Shown here one piece after another: positions 1 to 7,486 of a DNA stretch of 23,532 nucleotides. The notes under the pieces are model-generated. The model was not told the DNA's origin and ran no database searches. It saw only the letters and a list, made by a program, of their open reading frames with translations. Every line of letters starts with the position of its first letter. Within the stretch, counting starts at the first letter, position 1. Position numbers and translations under genes: made by a program. This stretch comes from Bacteroidota bacterium (lineage in GTDB: Bacteria > Bacteroidota > Bacteroidia > Bacteroidales > Prolixibacteraceae): positions 1 through 23,532 of the forward strand of contig JAEYNZ010000082.1 in the NCBI GenBank assembly GCA_023412195.1, read 5' to 3'.

Positions 1-16
1 GTTGCATGCAACGTCT
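1..16. repeat. REP-like palindrome, partial copy at left edge
   Basis: The first 16 bases (GTTGCATGCAACGTCT) match the interior and right arm of the 28-bp palindrome that follows directly at 17-44. The left arm is cut by the window edge. It lies inside the minus-strand transposase frame. Confidence 0.75.
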
Positions 17-359
17 GTAGAGACGTTGCATGCAACGTCTCTACAACATCCCTGCGATCTGCGGCATCTGTATTATTCGAATTCCCCCCATTCAATAATA
101 TCAGAATCCCATGAATATGATTGGGCATTACAACAAATTTATCCAATTCAACATTCGGGAAATGGTTTTTTATTTCATACCACAATACATCGGCTATCGC
201 GCCTACAGGCGTGTAAATCAATTTGCCGTTTTCTATTTCTCCGAAACAGTGCAACCGTTTACAGGTGCAGATTGTAATGAAATAGGCAGCCGCAGTGGTA
301 TAATCCCATGAATTTAAACGCGATGATTCTATCCGGTATTTGTTATGGAACAGGGTCAT
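1..359 (-). CDS. REP-associated Y1 transposase (RAYT), 5' part, cut by left edge
   Basis: I translated the minus strand from the ATG at 359-357; 119 codons run without a stop to the left edge, so the 3' part of the gene is missing. The protein begins MTLFHNKYRIESSRLNSWDY, then AYFITICTC (residues 25-33), FGEIENGKL (39-47), YTPVGAI (49-55) and VVMPNHIHGI (76-85). This is the usual order in IS200/IS605-like Y1 transposases of the REP-associated branch; HIH at 81-83 is the HUH metal-binding motif. The catalytic tyrosine would lie beyond the window. From about residue 103 the frame reads through the palindromic repeats at 1-44, giving VVETLHATSLQTLHA. These enzymes are known to act on the REP palindromes that surround them, and the matching repeat at 415-442 supports this. 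Family call is strong; whether the gene is intact is unknown. Confidence 0.85.
   Translation of the reverse strand, partial: MTLFHNKYRIESSRLNSWDYTTAAAYFITICTCKRLHCFGEIENGKLIYTPVGAIADVLWYEIKNHFPNVELDKFVVMPNHIHGILILLNGGNSNNTDAADRRDVVETLHATSLQTLHA
17..44. repeat. 28-bp perfect palindrome (REP-like), inside transposase ORF
   Basis: The 28 bases are a perfect inverted repeat: the half site GTAGAGACGTTGCA is followed directly by its reverse complement. It is in tandem with a partial copy (1-16) and is almost identical to the copy at 415-442. As DNA or RNA it could form a 14-bp stem with little or no loop. It sits in frame within the RAYT-type transposase gene. Confidence 0.9.
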
Positions 360-414
360 GGTATTTGGGTTAATATTCTGTTGATTAAATATATAAAATA
401 AAATTGGATAATGG

Positions 415-442
415 GTAGAGACGTTGCATGCAACGTCTGTAC
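415..442. repeat. 28-bp REP-like palindrome upstream of the transposase gene
   Basis: Same 28-bp palindrome as 17-44 with one difference: the right arm reads CGTCTGTAC instead of CGTCTCTAC, which breaks one pair of the stem. It lies 55 bp upstream of the transposase start and about 100 bp upstream of the aldo/keto reductase start, so it flanks the transposase as expected for a REP/RAYT pair. Confidence 0.9.
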
Positions 443-545
443 ATTACAATCGCCCTAAATTATTTACGGTGTCGGAAAAATATTATTTCGAACATAATCA
501 TTTTATTCTGGTTATTAATGGAGTAAAATTTAATTTTAAATTACA

Positions 546-1730
546 ATGCCTTATCAATTTAATATCAACCGCAGAAAATTTATTTCAACAGGTGCAGCCC
601 TGGGATTGGGCATACCTTTCCTGGGAAAGGTTAAAGCAGCAACCACAACTGAATCGTACCAGCAACCGGCAGTTCAACCGGAATGGCGCAACCGTCAGTC
701 GGGTATGGCTTATCGTCAGCTGGGAAATACCGGACTTATGATATCCGAAGTTGTGAATGGCGGCGACCCTGTAAGGGAAGACAACCTGCGTGTTACAGAG
801 ATGGCCATGGAACGTGGCCTGAACTACCTTGATATGGCGCCTGCATATGGCCGCGGAGAATGTGAAAGAAGTTACGGCAAAATCATTGACAGCAGTGCCA
901 AACGCGAAAAGGTGTTCATGACCACCAAAATCAGCGGATATACATCGGTAAGAGACAGGTTGTACCGTGAAATATTTGACGGCCTGCCCGGCAGTAAACA
1001 GGAGCATTATCAAAATAAGGCAAAGGAAATGCGTGCTGCCCGCAATGTGGATAAGCCAGGATACTGGATCACATACTGGCCCGGACAGCCGCGTTCTTTG
1101 GACGGTACATACCTGAGCAATGCCATGGCTGCAGACTATGCACATAAAGTGGAAGGAAGCCCAAAGTTCAAGGAATTTATTGTAAACTCTGTTGAAGAAA
1201 GCTTGCAGCGTGCCGGAACCGAATATTTTGATATCCTGATGTGTCCGCATGGCGCCAGTTCTTTCGAAGAAGTACAGATGGAAGAAACCTTCACAACATT
1301 TGAACAGCTTAAGAAGGACGGGAAAGTCCGTTTCCTTGGCGTATCGACACACAACGATCCGGCCGGGGTTTTAAGGGCAGCCAGGGAAACCGGACTTTAC
1401 CAGGTTGCAATGGTAGCCTATAATATTATCAATGCCGGGTACATGGAAAGGGAGATCGAACTGGCCAAAGAAAGCGGCATGGGCATTATTGCCATGAAAG
1501 CTGCCATGGCTGTGGCTACCCAGCACGAAGCGCTGAAACCCATACCTCAATGGCGCATAGATAAAGTACAACGAATTGTGCCCGGCGATATGAAAGCACC
1601 TGTAAAAGCTTATTTATGGGCACTGCAAAATCCAAATATATCGGCTGTGATTTCCAACCTGTGGGATGAACAGCATATGAACGAAAATCTTTCCGTGGCA
1701 GGAATGAAGGTGGAGTTACTGCCGGGATAA
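546..1730 (+). CDS. Tat-signal aldo/keto reductase
   Basis: 394 residues. The N-terminus NINRRKFISTGAALGLGIPF (residues 6-25) is a twin-arginine signal, so the enzyme is probably exported folded to the periplasm. The rest is an aldo/keto reductase TIM barrel: RQLGNTGLMISEV (57-69) is the usual first strand, and the catalytic tetrad can be placed as D96 (YLDMAPAYG), Y101, K128 (MTTKIS) and H235 (CPHGASS). GVSTHN and the C-terminal LWALQNPNISAVI match the NADP-binding end of the barrel. An insertion of about 60 residues rich in Y, W and P (about 140-200) separates the lysine from the histidine strand. The substrate cannot be read from sequence; such Tat-tagged members are common in Bacteroidota and often lie near sugar-degradation genes. 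It stands alone: transposase remnants upstream, convergent nhaA downstream. Confidence 0.88.
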   Translation: MPYQFNINRRKFISTGAALGLGIPFLGKVKAATTTESYQQPAVQPEWRNRQSGMAYRQLGNTGLMISEVVNGGDPVREDNLRVTEMAMERGLNYLDMAPAYGRGECERSYGKIIDSSAKREKVFMTTKISGYTSVRDRLYREIFDGLPGSKQEHYQNKAKEMRAARNVDKPGYWITYWPGQPRSLDGTYLSNAMAADYAHKVEGSPKFKEFIVNSVEESLQRAGTEYFDILMCPHGASSFEEVQMEETFTTFEQLKKDGKVRFLGVSTHNDPAGVLRAARETGLYQVAMVAYNIINAGYMEREIELAKESGMGIIAMKAAMAVATQHEALKPIPQWRIDKVQRIVPGDMKAPVKAYLWALQNPNISAVISNLWDEQHMNENLSVAGMKVELLPG

Positions 1731-1823
1731 TTAATTTATCAGTGCCCTCAGAAAGTGCTTTGATTTGAATAGAACGTTTTCTTATATTACTTTTTTTCTT
1801 TGGATGCAAACTGTTTAATGACT

Positions 1824-1982
1824 TCAACCTATAGACAGGTATTCCTGATTTCTCATACCATTTGGTTCCCCTGCACCGGGGGGATGAACTCGTCCGATAT
1901 TCTGTCTGATAATGATACCGGCTTTTTCTGCAACACACTTTCCCAACCCTATATTCAGGGTTTCCCCCCAAGCATCATTGTA
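1824..1982 (-). other. open stretch without start codon, possible coding remnant
   Basis: The 276-bp spacer between the aldo/keto reductase and nhaA holds no convincing gene. On the minus strand a 52-codon stretch between two stops reads in a protein-like way (GLGKCVAEKAGIIIRQNIGR) but begins right after a TAA and has no in-frame start upstream of the conserved-looking part. It may be a decayed fragment or chance. No family recognised. Confidence 0.15.
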
Positions 1983-2006
1983 TTACCCTAAGCCATAAGT
2001 CTCAAT

Positions 2007-3377
2007 TTACTTAACTATTATCTTCTCCATTTGTGGATTCTGGTTTAACCTGGGTTTAGTAAAATACAAAACCAATATCCCCAATGATGCAGCAATCAGC
2101 GAGGCTATCAGAATACTGATTTTTGAGATTTTTATTAAATCAGGACTGATAAATGCAAGGTTTGTAATGAAAAGCGACATGGTAAAACCTATTCCCGCTA
2201 TCATACCCATGCCGATGACATGCTTCCAGCGTAAAGTGGTGTGCAAAACCGAAATACCCAGTTTTACACCAAAAAAAGAAAAAAGGCTTATCCCCAATAC
2301 TTTTCCCATCACTAATCCTAAAAATACTCCCAATCCAAGAGAGCTGTCAAGAACATCTGCCAGGCTTACGTCTAATTTAACACCTGCATTGGCAATCGCA
2401 AAAACAGGTATAATGAAGAATGCATTGAAATCAATCAGTGAATGTTCTAGTTTTGCCAATGGAGGTTCTGCATTTTCAGTATCTTTTTTGATATCATTGA
2501 GGAGCTTTAATTGTCGAACATCAAGTAATGGAACATGGTTTTTCAAGTTGGTATCCTCCAATGCTGCCACATTTTTAATCGTACGCCTTTTTAAACTTTT
2601 GCCGTCCAATTCAGGCTTTCCCGGAATCGTTATGGCAAAAAGTACTCCTGCAATTGTGGGATGTATTCCTGAATTCAGGAAACAATACCAAAGTACCAAA
2701 CCTCCTGGTATATACCAATACAAGCTTTTTATTCCCATTCGATTGAACAGCATTAAAAGGGTAAAAATGCCTGCTCCGACACCTAAATAAATCCAACTTA
2801 ACTCCTGGCTGTAAAAAATAGCTATCACAAGTATGGCTCCCAAATCATCGGCAATTGCCAACGCCACTAAAAATACTTTTAGTTGTATGGGCACACGCTT
2901 ACCAAGTAAACCAATTATACCAAGCGAATAGGCAATGTCGGTAGCCATTGGGATGCCCCAACCACGAATATTTTCTGTGCCGGCATTCAAACTGGCGAAG
3001 ATAAGTGCTGGCACAACCATTCCTCCAAATGCACCTATCAAGGGCATAGAAGCCTTTTTGAATGTCGACAATTCACCCACCAATATTTCCCGTTTAAGTT
3101 CAAGTCCTGCCACTAAAAAAAATATGGCCATAAGCCCATCATTAATCCATTGCTCTATGGAGAGGCTAAAAGTAAAATGTTCAGAAAGTTCAAACAGAAA
3201 CTCAGCCTCAAGAAAATGATGATAAGTATGAGCCCATTGGGAATTGCCTAATATAAGAGCTAATATTGTAGCTCCGATCAAAAGCAGGCCACCGGTTGTT
3301 TCTCTGTTTAGAAATTCCCAGGCAACTTGCCGGAAATAGGCTATTGCGGATCGATTTTGCTTTACAGTCTGATTCAT
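2007..3377 (-). CDS. nhaA: Na+/H+ antiporter NhaA
   Basis: 456 residues, a multi-pass inner-membrane protein that exports Na+ in exchange for H+, used for pH and salt homeostasis. Family signatures are clear: GLELKREI (91-98), MATDIAYSLGI (144-154, with D147), AIADDLGAI (174-182, with the paired ion-binding D177 and D178), FAIANAGV (326-333), the lysine K359 in GLVMGKVLGI, and GIGFTMSLFI near the end. These correspond to D133, D163/D164 and K300 of the E. coli protein. The loop between the eighth and ninth membrane segments (about 254-312) is some 45 residues longer and highly charged compared with E. coli NhaA, which explains the greater length. It may share a transcript with the small ORF 29 bp upstream. 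Confidence 0.95.
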   Translation of the reverse strand: MNQTVKQNRSAIAYFRQVAWEFLNRETTGGLLLIGATILALILGNSQWAHTYHHFLEAEFLFELSEHFTFSLSIEQWINDGLMAIFFLVAGLELKREILVGELSTFKKASMPLIGAFGGMVVPALIFASLNAGTENIRGWGIPMATDIAYSLGIIGLLGKRVPIQLKVFLVALAIADDLGAILVIAIFYSQELSWIYLGVGAGIFTLLMLFNRMGIKSLYWYIPGGLVLWYCFLNSGIHPTIAGVLFAITIPGKPELDGKSLKRRTIKNVAALEDTNLKNHVPLLDVRQLKLLNDIKKDTENAEPPLAKLEHSLIDFNAFFIIPVFAIANAGVKLDVSLADVLDSSLGLGVFLGLVMGKVLGISLFSFFGVKLGISVLHTTLRWKHVIGMGMIAGIGFTMSLFITNLAFISPDLIKISKISILIASLIAASLGILVLYFTKPRLNQNPQMEKIIVK

Positions 3378-3406
3378 TCTTTTAGTTATTTATTCTTAAT
3401 TATTCT

Positions 3407-3709
3407 TTAACCCATTTGCCTCAAAGCTTTTAAATCCATTAACGATGTTGAGGCCACATAACATGAAATGTTATTCCCTGATGAAAGAGACTCAATATCA
3501 TTAAAGGATCCGGGTATGAATAAATTGGAAAATTTATATAAAGTCAGAATTAATAAATTACGCGAATTGGCTGGTAAGAGATTTGATTTGTGACAACAAT
3601 TGAAAACTATTTCAAAATTGAGATGATATGATATAACAGTATGAGCCAATAGAAATAACCCGGCAGAAAAGTTAACTATCTTAACAAAGTGTTGTCTTTT
3701 CAATCTCAC
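3407..3709 (-). CDS. small hypothetical protein, weakly supported
   Basis: A 100-codon frame ending 29 bp before nhaA on the same strand. The N-terminus (MRLKRQHFVKIVNFSAGLFL) has basic residues followed by a short hydrophobic run, like a signal or anchor. LLAHTVISYHL near residues 16-26 recalls the small Bacteroidota proteins with a hydrophobic start followed by a HSVIPHHHH-type cluster, but the histidine cluster itself is missing. The rest is AT-rich and low in recognisable structure. It could be a real short gene cotranscribed with nhaA, a decayed gene, or chance. Confidence 0.3.
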   Translation of the reverse strand: MRLKRQHFVKIVNFSAGLFLLAHTVISYHLNFEIVFNCCHKSNLLPANSRNLLILTLYKFSNLFIPGSFNDIESLSSGNNISCYVASTSLMDLKALRQMG

Positions 3710-4294
3710 TTATTTTAAACCTTAAATTTTATTGATAAGTATAAACCATAAAAACAAAAAAATGTTGATGAAATCAGGTGCCAAATATTCAATAAAAAGA
3801 GAATATAATATAAATACTCTTCTGAACTCTGGAGAAGTTATATCCCCGAAAATTGTTTATTCTGCTCATTATGCCAGAAAATGAGAAAATTGTTTAGTCC
3901 ATGGAGTTTTGTATTTATTCCGCTGACTGTTTTTTTGATGTGAACTCCTTTTTAAGGAATCCCGGTTATTATAACTTCATTGCGCCACCAGAATTAATTC
4001 CCGGAGGCGCTTATCATATCAATTAGCCCTGGGGAGGGGACTCAGGGTGAAAGGGTTGTTTCGGACTTGACCCCACATTCGCTTAACACATCTTCTACGG
4101 CTTTGGAAATTCCCGTATCGGACTGTACCTATGAATCAAACACTTCCCTATCGGGTCCAACCACTATTGTATCTTCTGATCTTTCCAGTTCAGCCAGCAA
4201 TGCCTGTTTTTTGATAAGCAGAATTGGCTTACTCCCATATTATCTAAAAAAAACAAAAAGCTTATGTATTTAAGTTAAATCAGAATTCAATGTT
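3710..4294. other. AT-rich intergenic region, no intact gene
   Basis: About 585 bp between the small ORF and the WbsX-like gene, both read leftward. I see no RNA gene and no intact reading frame. The only structure of note is the broken coding-like stretch at 4042-4239, listed separately. The part at 3710-3830 is very AT-rich and could hold the promoter for the small ORF and nhaA. Confidence 0.4.
4042..4239 (-). pseudogene. decayed coding fragment with internal stop
   Basis: On the minus strand one frame reads YGSKPILLIKKQALLAELER, then SEDTIVVGPDREVFDS, a TAG, then VQSDTGISKAVEDVLSECGV and KSETTLSP before a TGA. The residue pattern (alternating charged and aliphatic residues, no low-complexity run) looks like real protein, but there is a stop directly upstream and one in the middle, and no start. 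It is probably the remains of a gene inactivated by substitutions and deletion. I do not recognise the family. Confidence 0.3.
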
Positions 4295-5500
4295 CTATTG
4301 GTTCGAGTATGGGTCATAATCTTCCTTTATCACCCTTTTAACGGCTTCCAGATGACCAAACCCGTATTTCATGTCGGGTAGCAGGTAACTGCCTTCGATC
4401 CACTCATTCCAGGAGAATAGGGTAATCAGTTTAGGCTGCTCAGGGTGTTCATCGCAATACTCCTTTGCCTTTTGCAGGAATGCTGCAAAACTTTCGGGCG
4501 ACTTATTGTAATGTACCACATCTTTTTTACCCTTGTGCGGGAAACGGGGAGAATCGTCCCAGCCAATGGAAGCATTGGGGAAATAAGGTATATCGGTCGC
4601 CTCATCCCACTGCTGACGCCTTGCCATAGATTCAGTTCCCCACTGAATGTAATCTTCAGGATGAGGACCTCCCCAGTTATATTTTGTGACGCTGTTTACC
4701 TGCAGCATTTCAAGGTTGCGGAGCAGGTTCTCATTCGGTGATTCAAAAACGATCATCTGAAGGTGAAGATCAGGAAAACCAGCCTTTTTGGTTTCTTCCC
4801 TGAAATATGCAATTGCCTTTGCAGTTTCTTCTATGCTCCCAAAACTTTTGATGAGGTTATGGATGCTGAATATGGAATAAACTGGACAGCCATCAATCTT
4901 GTAATAAGTGGGTTCATGGAAATACTGTCTGATAATCCTTTCTACAATGATTTTGAAATTGTCCCAGTCGACCGCTCCTTCCCACATAACAGAAGTATCT
5001 TCGGTGTATTTATGGACATTCCAGTAATTTCTGCGCACATCGTGATTAGCCCACATGAGATAGAACTTCATTTTGTCCCTGTTATTTGCCTTCAGGAAAC
5101 CATTATTCAGGGAGCTTTCGAGGAAAGGGCCTTCATCAAACCAGTACCAGTCGAAAATAAACACATTCACTCCGTGATCGGTGGCAGCATCAATCCACTT
5201 TTCCATGACACGGGGATCATCGTCCGGTTCATAACCCCATAAAGGCACTTTAGGCTGATAATGCCCTTCAAACCGCGGATCGCCTTTCCTGATGATTTCC
5301 CACTCGCCCATACCTTCAGGCCAGAGCATATCCCCAAAACGTTCATCGTGGTGGCATGAAGGCCAGATATAGGCTGCTACGTCATATTCCTGCCCCGCAG
5401 GCTGGTTCTGCTGTGCATTGCTTCCCGGAACGCATGATGATGATATCAAAATGAAAATAGGGAGAATGACAGTGGAAAGAAAAAGCTGAAGTATTTTCAT
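4295..5500 (-). CDS. WbsX/GH99-like lipoprotein, putative endo-acting glycosidase
   Basis: 401 residues from the ATG at 5500. An in-frame ATG exists at 5584, but the one at 5500 starts a proper lipoprotein signal (MKILQLFLST to SSC, acylated C23), so I prefer it. The mature part matches the WbsX/GH99-like family: VAAYIWPSCHHDERFG (41-56), GEWEIIRKGDPRF (65-77), HYQPKVPLWGY (80-90), GVNVFIFDWYWF (110-121), and close to the end FSWNEWIEGSYLLPD with E366 and E369. GH99 enzymes are endo-alpha-mannosidases/mannanases; WbsX members occur with O-antigen and polysaccharide genes and their exact substrates are mostly unproven. Follows the DUF4832 gene by about 100 bp on the same strand and probably ends that operon. 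Confidence 0.85.
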   Translation of the reverse strand: MKILQLFLSTVILPIFILISSSCVPGSNAQQNQPAGQEYDVAAYIWPSCHHDERFGDMLWPEGMGEWEIIRKGDPRFEGHYQPKVPLWGYEPDDDPRVMEKWIDAATDHGVNVFIFDWYWFDEGPFLESSLNNGFLKANNRDKMKFYLMWANHDVRRNYWNVHKYTEDTSVMWEGAVDWDNFKIIVERIIRQYFHEPTYYKIDGCPVYSIFSIHNLIKSFGSIEETAKAIAYFREETKKAGFPDLHLQMIVFESPNENLLRNLEMLQVNSVTKYNWGGPHPEDYIQWGTESMARRQQWDEATDIPYFPNASIGWDDSPRFPHKGKKDVVHYNKSPESFAAFLQKAKEYCDEHPEQPKLITLFSWNEWIEGSYLLPDMKYGFGHLEAVKRVIKEDYDPYSNQ

Positions 5501-5603
5501 TAGTTCATTATTAAGTTGCCCTCTAAGATAAAAACTATAAAACAAAATACAGATGCAGTTTTTAAAAATATTCAATTCACTCATTGGAACAAAATCATCA
5601 CTT

Positions 5604-7088
5604 CTAAAAAGTAACCGTATCCATCAAAAAATATCCATCCTCCACCCACTCCTGCTGAATTCCTGTTTCAACAGTTCTTCCTGATTTTCTATCAAACAAC
5701 TGCACTCCCAGCCTGTATTCTCCTTTTGGCCTTCGCTTCAAAGCAACACTATATTCAGCCACAGTGGTTTCTCCCGGCATCCAGCTTTTATTACCCGAAT
5801 CTTCAATTTCAAATTCAATAGGCTGCTGTGTCGTTTCCACAGGAATCAGCCTTCCCCTTAATGAAAATATATCATATGCAGGAGCAACCCCCTTATTGAG
5901 CCAGCTGATGCTGAAGGAAATTTCCCTGCGGCTGATGTCATTGAAAGTTGCCGTAACCGGGAAATACCAGTACCCGCAAAGGTTCAGCAGTTGAACCGTG
6001 AGTTCAGGATTATCGGCCAGCCATTCCTCTGCATAGCCATGGTAGCCTATGTATGTAGGATGGATCAGCCGCATGGCATTTCTGAAGATCTCTGCCCCGC
6101 TCACACCTGTAGCAGGAATGGTATCTTCTCCGTTTCTGCCAAGCCAGTTGCCGTCGGTTTTTACGCTACCGTAATGCTGAAGTTCAAAAACGGTAGGCCG
6201 GCTCCTGTACAATTCTTCAAAAAAATGCGGATGGCTTACAGACCAGGTGTCGAGGTTGTTGCTTACATACCATTCCACAAGAGGACTGTCATCACGCATG
6301 GTGAATCCATTTGTTTTAGCATAATTAAATAATTCCTTCACATCCTGTTCCGGCTTGTTCCAGTAAATCAAATCATCAGTTACAACCAGTTGCGAATGCT
6401 TATAATGCTTCAAATGAATATCCATGTGGGTTTTAATTTCTTCAACCGTAGGTGGAATCCTTGTAGAAAAATGGGTATGCCCTTCACCCCACTCTCCAAT
6501 ACTTCCTACATCGACATACCTTACCCAAGGTTTACCATCGTATCTTTCTGCAAAAGCTTTATGAAAATTATCCAGCTTTTCAAGAAAAACAGGATCATTC
6601 CAGTAGGGTGTCCACGAGGGTGTACCAAATTCAGGCTTTTCATTTCCCCTTGCTCCTGCCTCAACAACCCAATAGGGAGTGGCATACCTCACCCCTTCCA
6701 CTTCTTCGGGAACACTGCCCGGTGCAGGACCGGTTTCCTTTGTAGTTATACGGAATGAAATACCATAACCCAGGGGTACATATTTTTCGACAATATTATC
6801 GATATACGACCAGTCGAACTTTCCCTCTGTGGGTTCAAGATAAGCCCATGCCAGCCGCAGATAAAGATGATCCATTCCGGGAAATGACAGGAAAAGGGAA
6901 TCATCGGCAATCAGGTACTTATCGATGCCATTGTCGAGCATGTGATGATACCACCCCTTATGGGGATTTTCAAGAGGGCGGATGGTATCCCAACGTTCTG
7001 CCAGGTTAATGCTGTAGCCAGACTGCTTATGATCTGGAAGGCAGGATACAAGAAGTATCAGAATTACCACCGGAAGTAAATGTTTCAT
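5604..7088 (-). CDS. DUF4832/DUF4874-type lipoprotein, putative glycosidase
   Basis: 494 residues. MKHLLPVVILILLVSC is a lipoprotein signal with C16 as the acylated residue. The body starts with the family hallmark LENPHKGWYHHM (39-50), followed by LRLAWAYLEPTEGKFDW (77-93), as in clan-A type TIM-barrel hydrolases, and then VDVGSIGEWGEGH (192-204) with E199 and E202 as candidate catalytic acids. The C-terminal 120 residues form a beta-sandwich-like region (ISFSISWLNKGVAPAYD), which is the DUF4832 part. Domains with this architecture are found in Bacteroidota polysaccharide loci and are suspected glycoside hydrolases, with no assigned substrate that I can state. Lies 26 bp after the rhamnose mutarotase gene, suggesting a rhamnose-containing substrate (inference). 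Confidence 0.8.
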   Translation of the reverse strand: MKHLLPVVILILLVSCLPDHKQSGYSINLAERWDTIRPLENPHKGWYHHMLDNGIDKYLIADDSLFLSFPGMDHLYLRLAWAYLEPTEGKFDWSYIDNIVEKYVPLGYGISFRITTKETGPAPGSVPEEVEGVRYATPYWVVEAGARGNEKPEFGTPSWTPYWNDPVFLEKLDNFHKAFAERYDGKPWVRYVDVGSIGEWGEGHTHFSTRIPPTVEEIKTHMDIHLKHYKHSQLVVTDDLIYWNKPEQDVKELFNYAKTNGFTMRDDSPLVEWYVSNNLDTWSVSHPHFFEELYRSRPTVFELQHYGSVKTDGNWLGRNGEDTIPATGVSGAEIFRNAMRLIHPTYIGYHGYAEEWLADNPELTVQLLNLCGYWYFPVTATFNDISRREISFSISWLNKGVAPAYDIFSLRGRLIPVETTQQPIEFEIEDSGNKSWMPGETTVAEYSVALKRRPKGEYRLGVQLFDRKSGRTVETGIQQEWVEDGYFLMDTVTF

Positions 7089-7114
7089 ATAGCCGGTTTA
7101 AAGTAAACAGGATG

Positions 7115-7462
7115 TCAGTCCATCTTGTAGATCCGTTCCATCAGTTGCCATTTATCAGCAGCCGTAGCATCAGAGGATGTCTTCTGAAACTGCGATACAT
7201 ATCTTTCCCACTCCTGCTGCCGTGATTTCTGACCCAACTCCGTCATGGCAGTATCGTGGTCAAAATCAGCTACCGTTTCCATGATCATGAAGAGCCTGTT
7301 CCCCAGAAGATATATTTCCATGTCAGTAATACCTACTTCACGCATTCCCTGCGATATTTCGGGCCATGCAGCTCCTGGTGCATGGACTTTTTTATAGGCT
7401 TCTATCAGGTCAGGGTCATTTTGAAGTTCGAGGGTTTTACAGTAACGTTTGAAATCGCTCAT
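7115..7462 (-). CDS. rhaM: L-rhamnose mutarotase
   Basis: 115 residues, close to the usual length. The enzyme interconverts alpha and beta anomers of L-rhamnose (a sister group acts on L-fucose) in the cytoplasm. Family features: YKKVHAPGAAWPEI (23-36) with Y23 and the probable catalytic H27, GITDMEIYLLGNRLFMIMET (43-62) with Y51, QEWERYV (83-89) and the end LMERIYKMD. The E. coli enzyme has a pair of tryptophans where this protein has E84-W85, so one is replaced. Sits 24 bp after the guanylyltransferase and 26 bp before the DUF4832 gene, so it is almost certainly cotranscribed with them. The L-fucose alternative cannot be excluded from sequence alone. Confidence 0.85.
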   Translation of the reverse strand: MSDFKRYCKTLELQNDPDLIEAYKKVHAPGAAWPEISQGMREVGITDMEIYLLGNRLFMIMETVADFDHDTAMTELGQKSRQQEWERYVSQFQKTSSDATAADKWQLMERIYKMD

Positions 7463-7486
7463 AAGAAAAAATCTTTAAGTTTTTTA

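Noticed and set aside
1..442. CRISPR array from the repeated palindromes
   Set aside because: Two copies are directly adjacent with no spacer and the third is about 370 bp away; the repeats are perfect palindromes next to a RAYT-type transposase, which fits REP elements instead.
424..741. Plus-strand frame beginning in the palindrome and overlapping the aldo/keto reductase start
   Set aside because: Its start lies in the repeat, it has no recognisable domain, and it overlaps a clear reductase gene in another frame.
585..1352. Long minus-strand frame (255 codons) opposite the aldo/keto reductase
   Set aside because: Fully antisense to a gene with all catalytic residues; Cys- and His-rich composition is that of a shadow frame.
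1516..1971. Minus-strand frame of 151 codons spanning the reductase 3' end and the spacer
   Set aside because: Half of it is antisense to the reductase and the rest shows no family pattern; a different frame of the same spacer looks slightly more protein-like but also lacks a start.
5501..5584. Longer start of the WbsX-like gene at 5584
   Set aside because: It would put 28 extra residues in front of a well-formed lipoprotein signal, which would then no longer be N-terminal.
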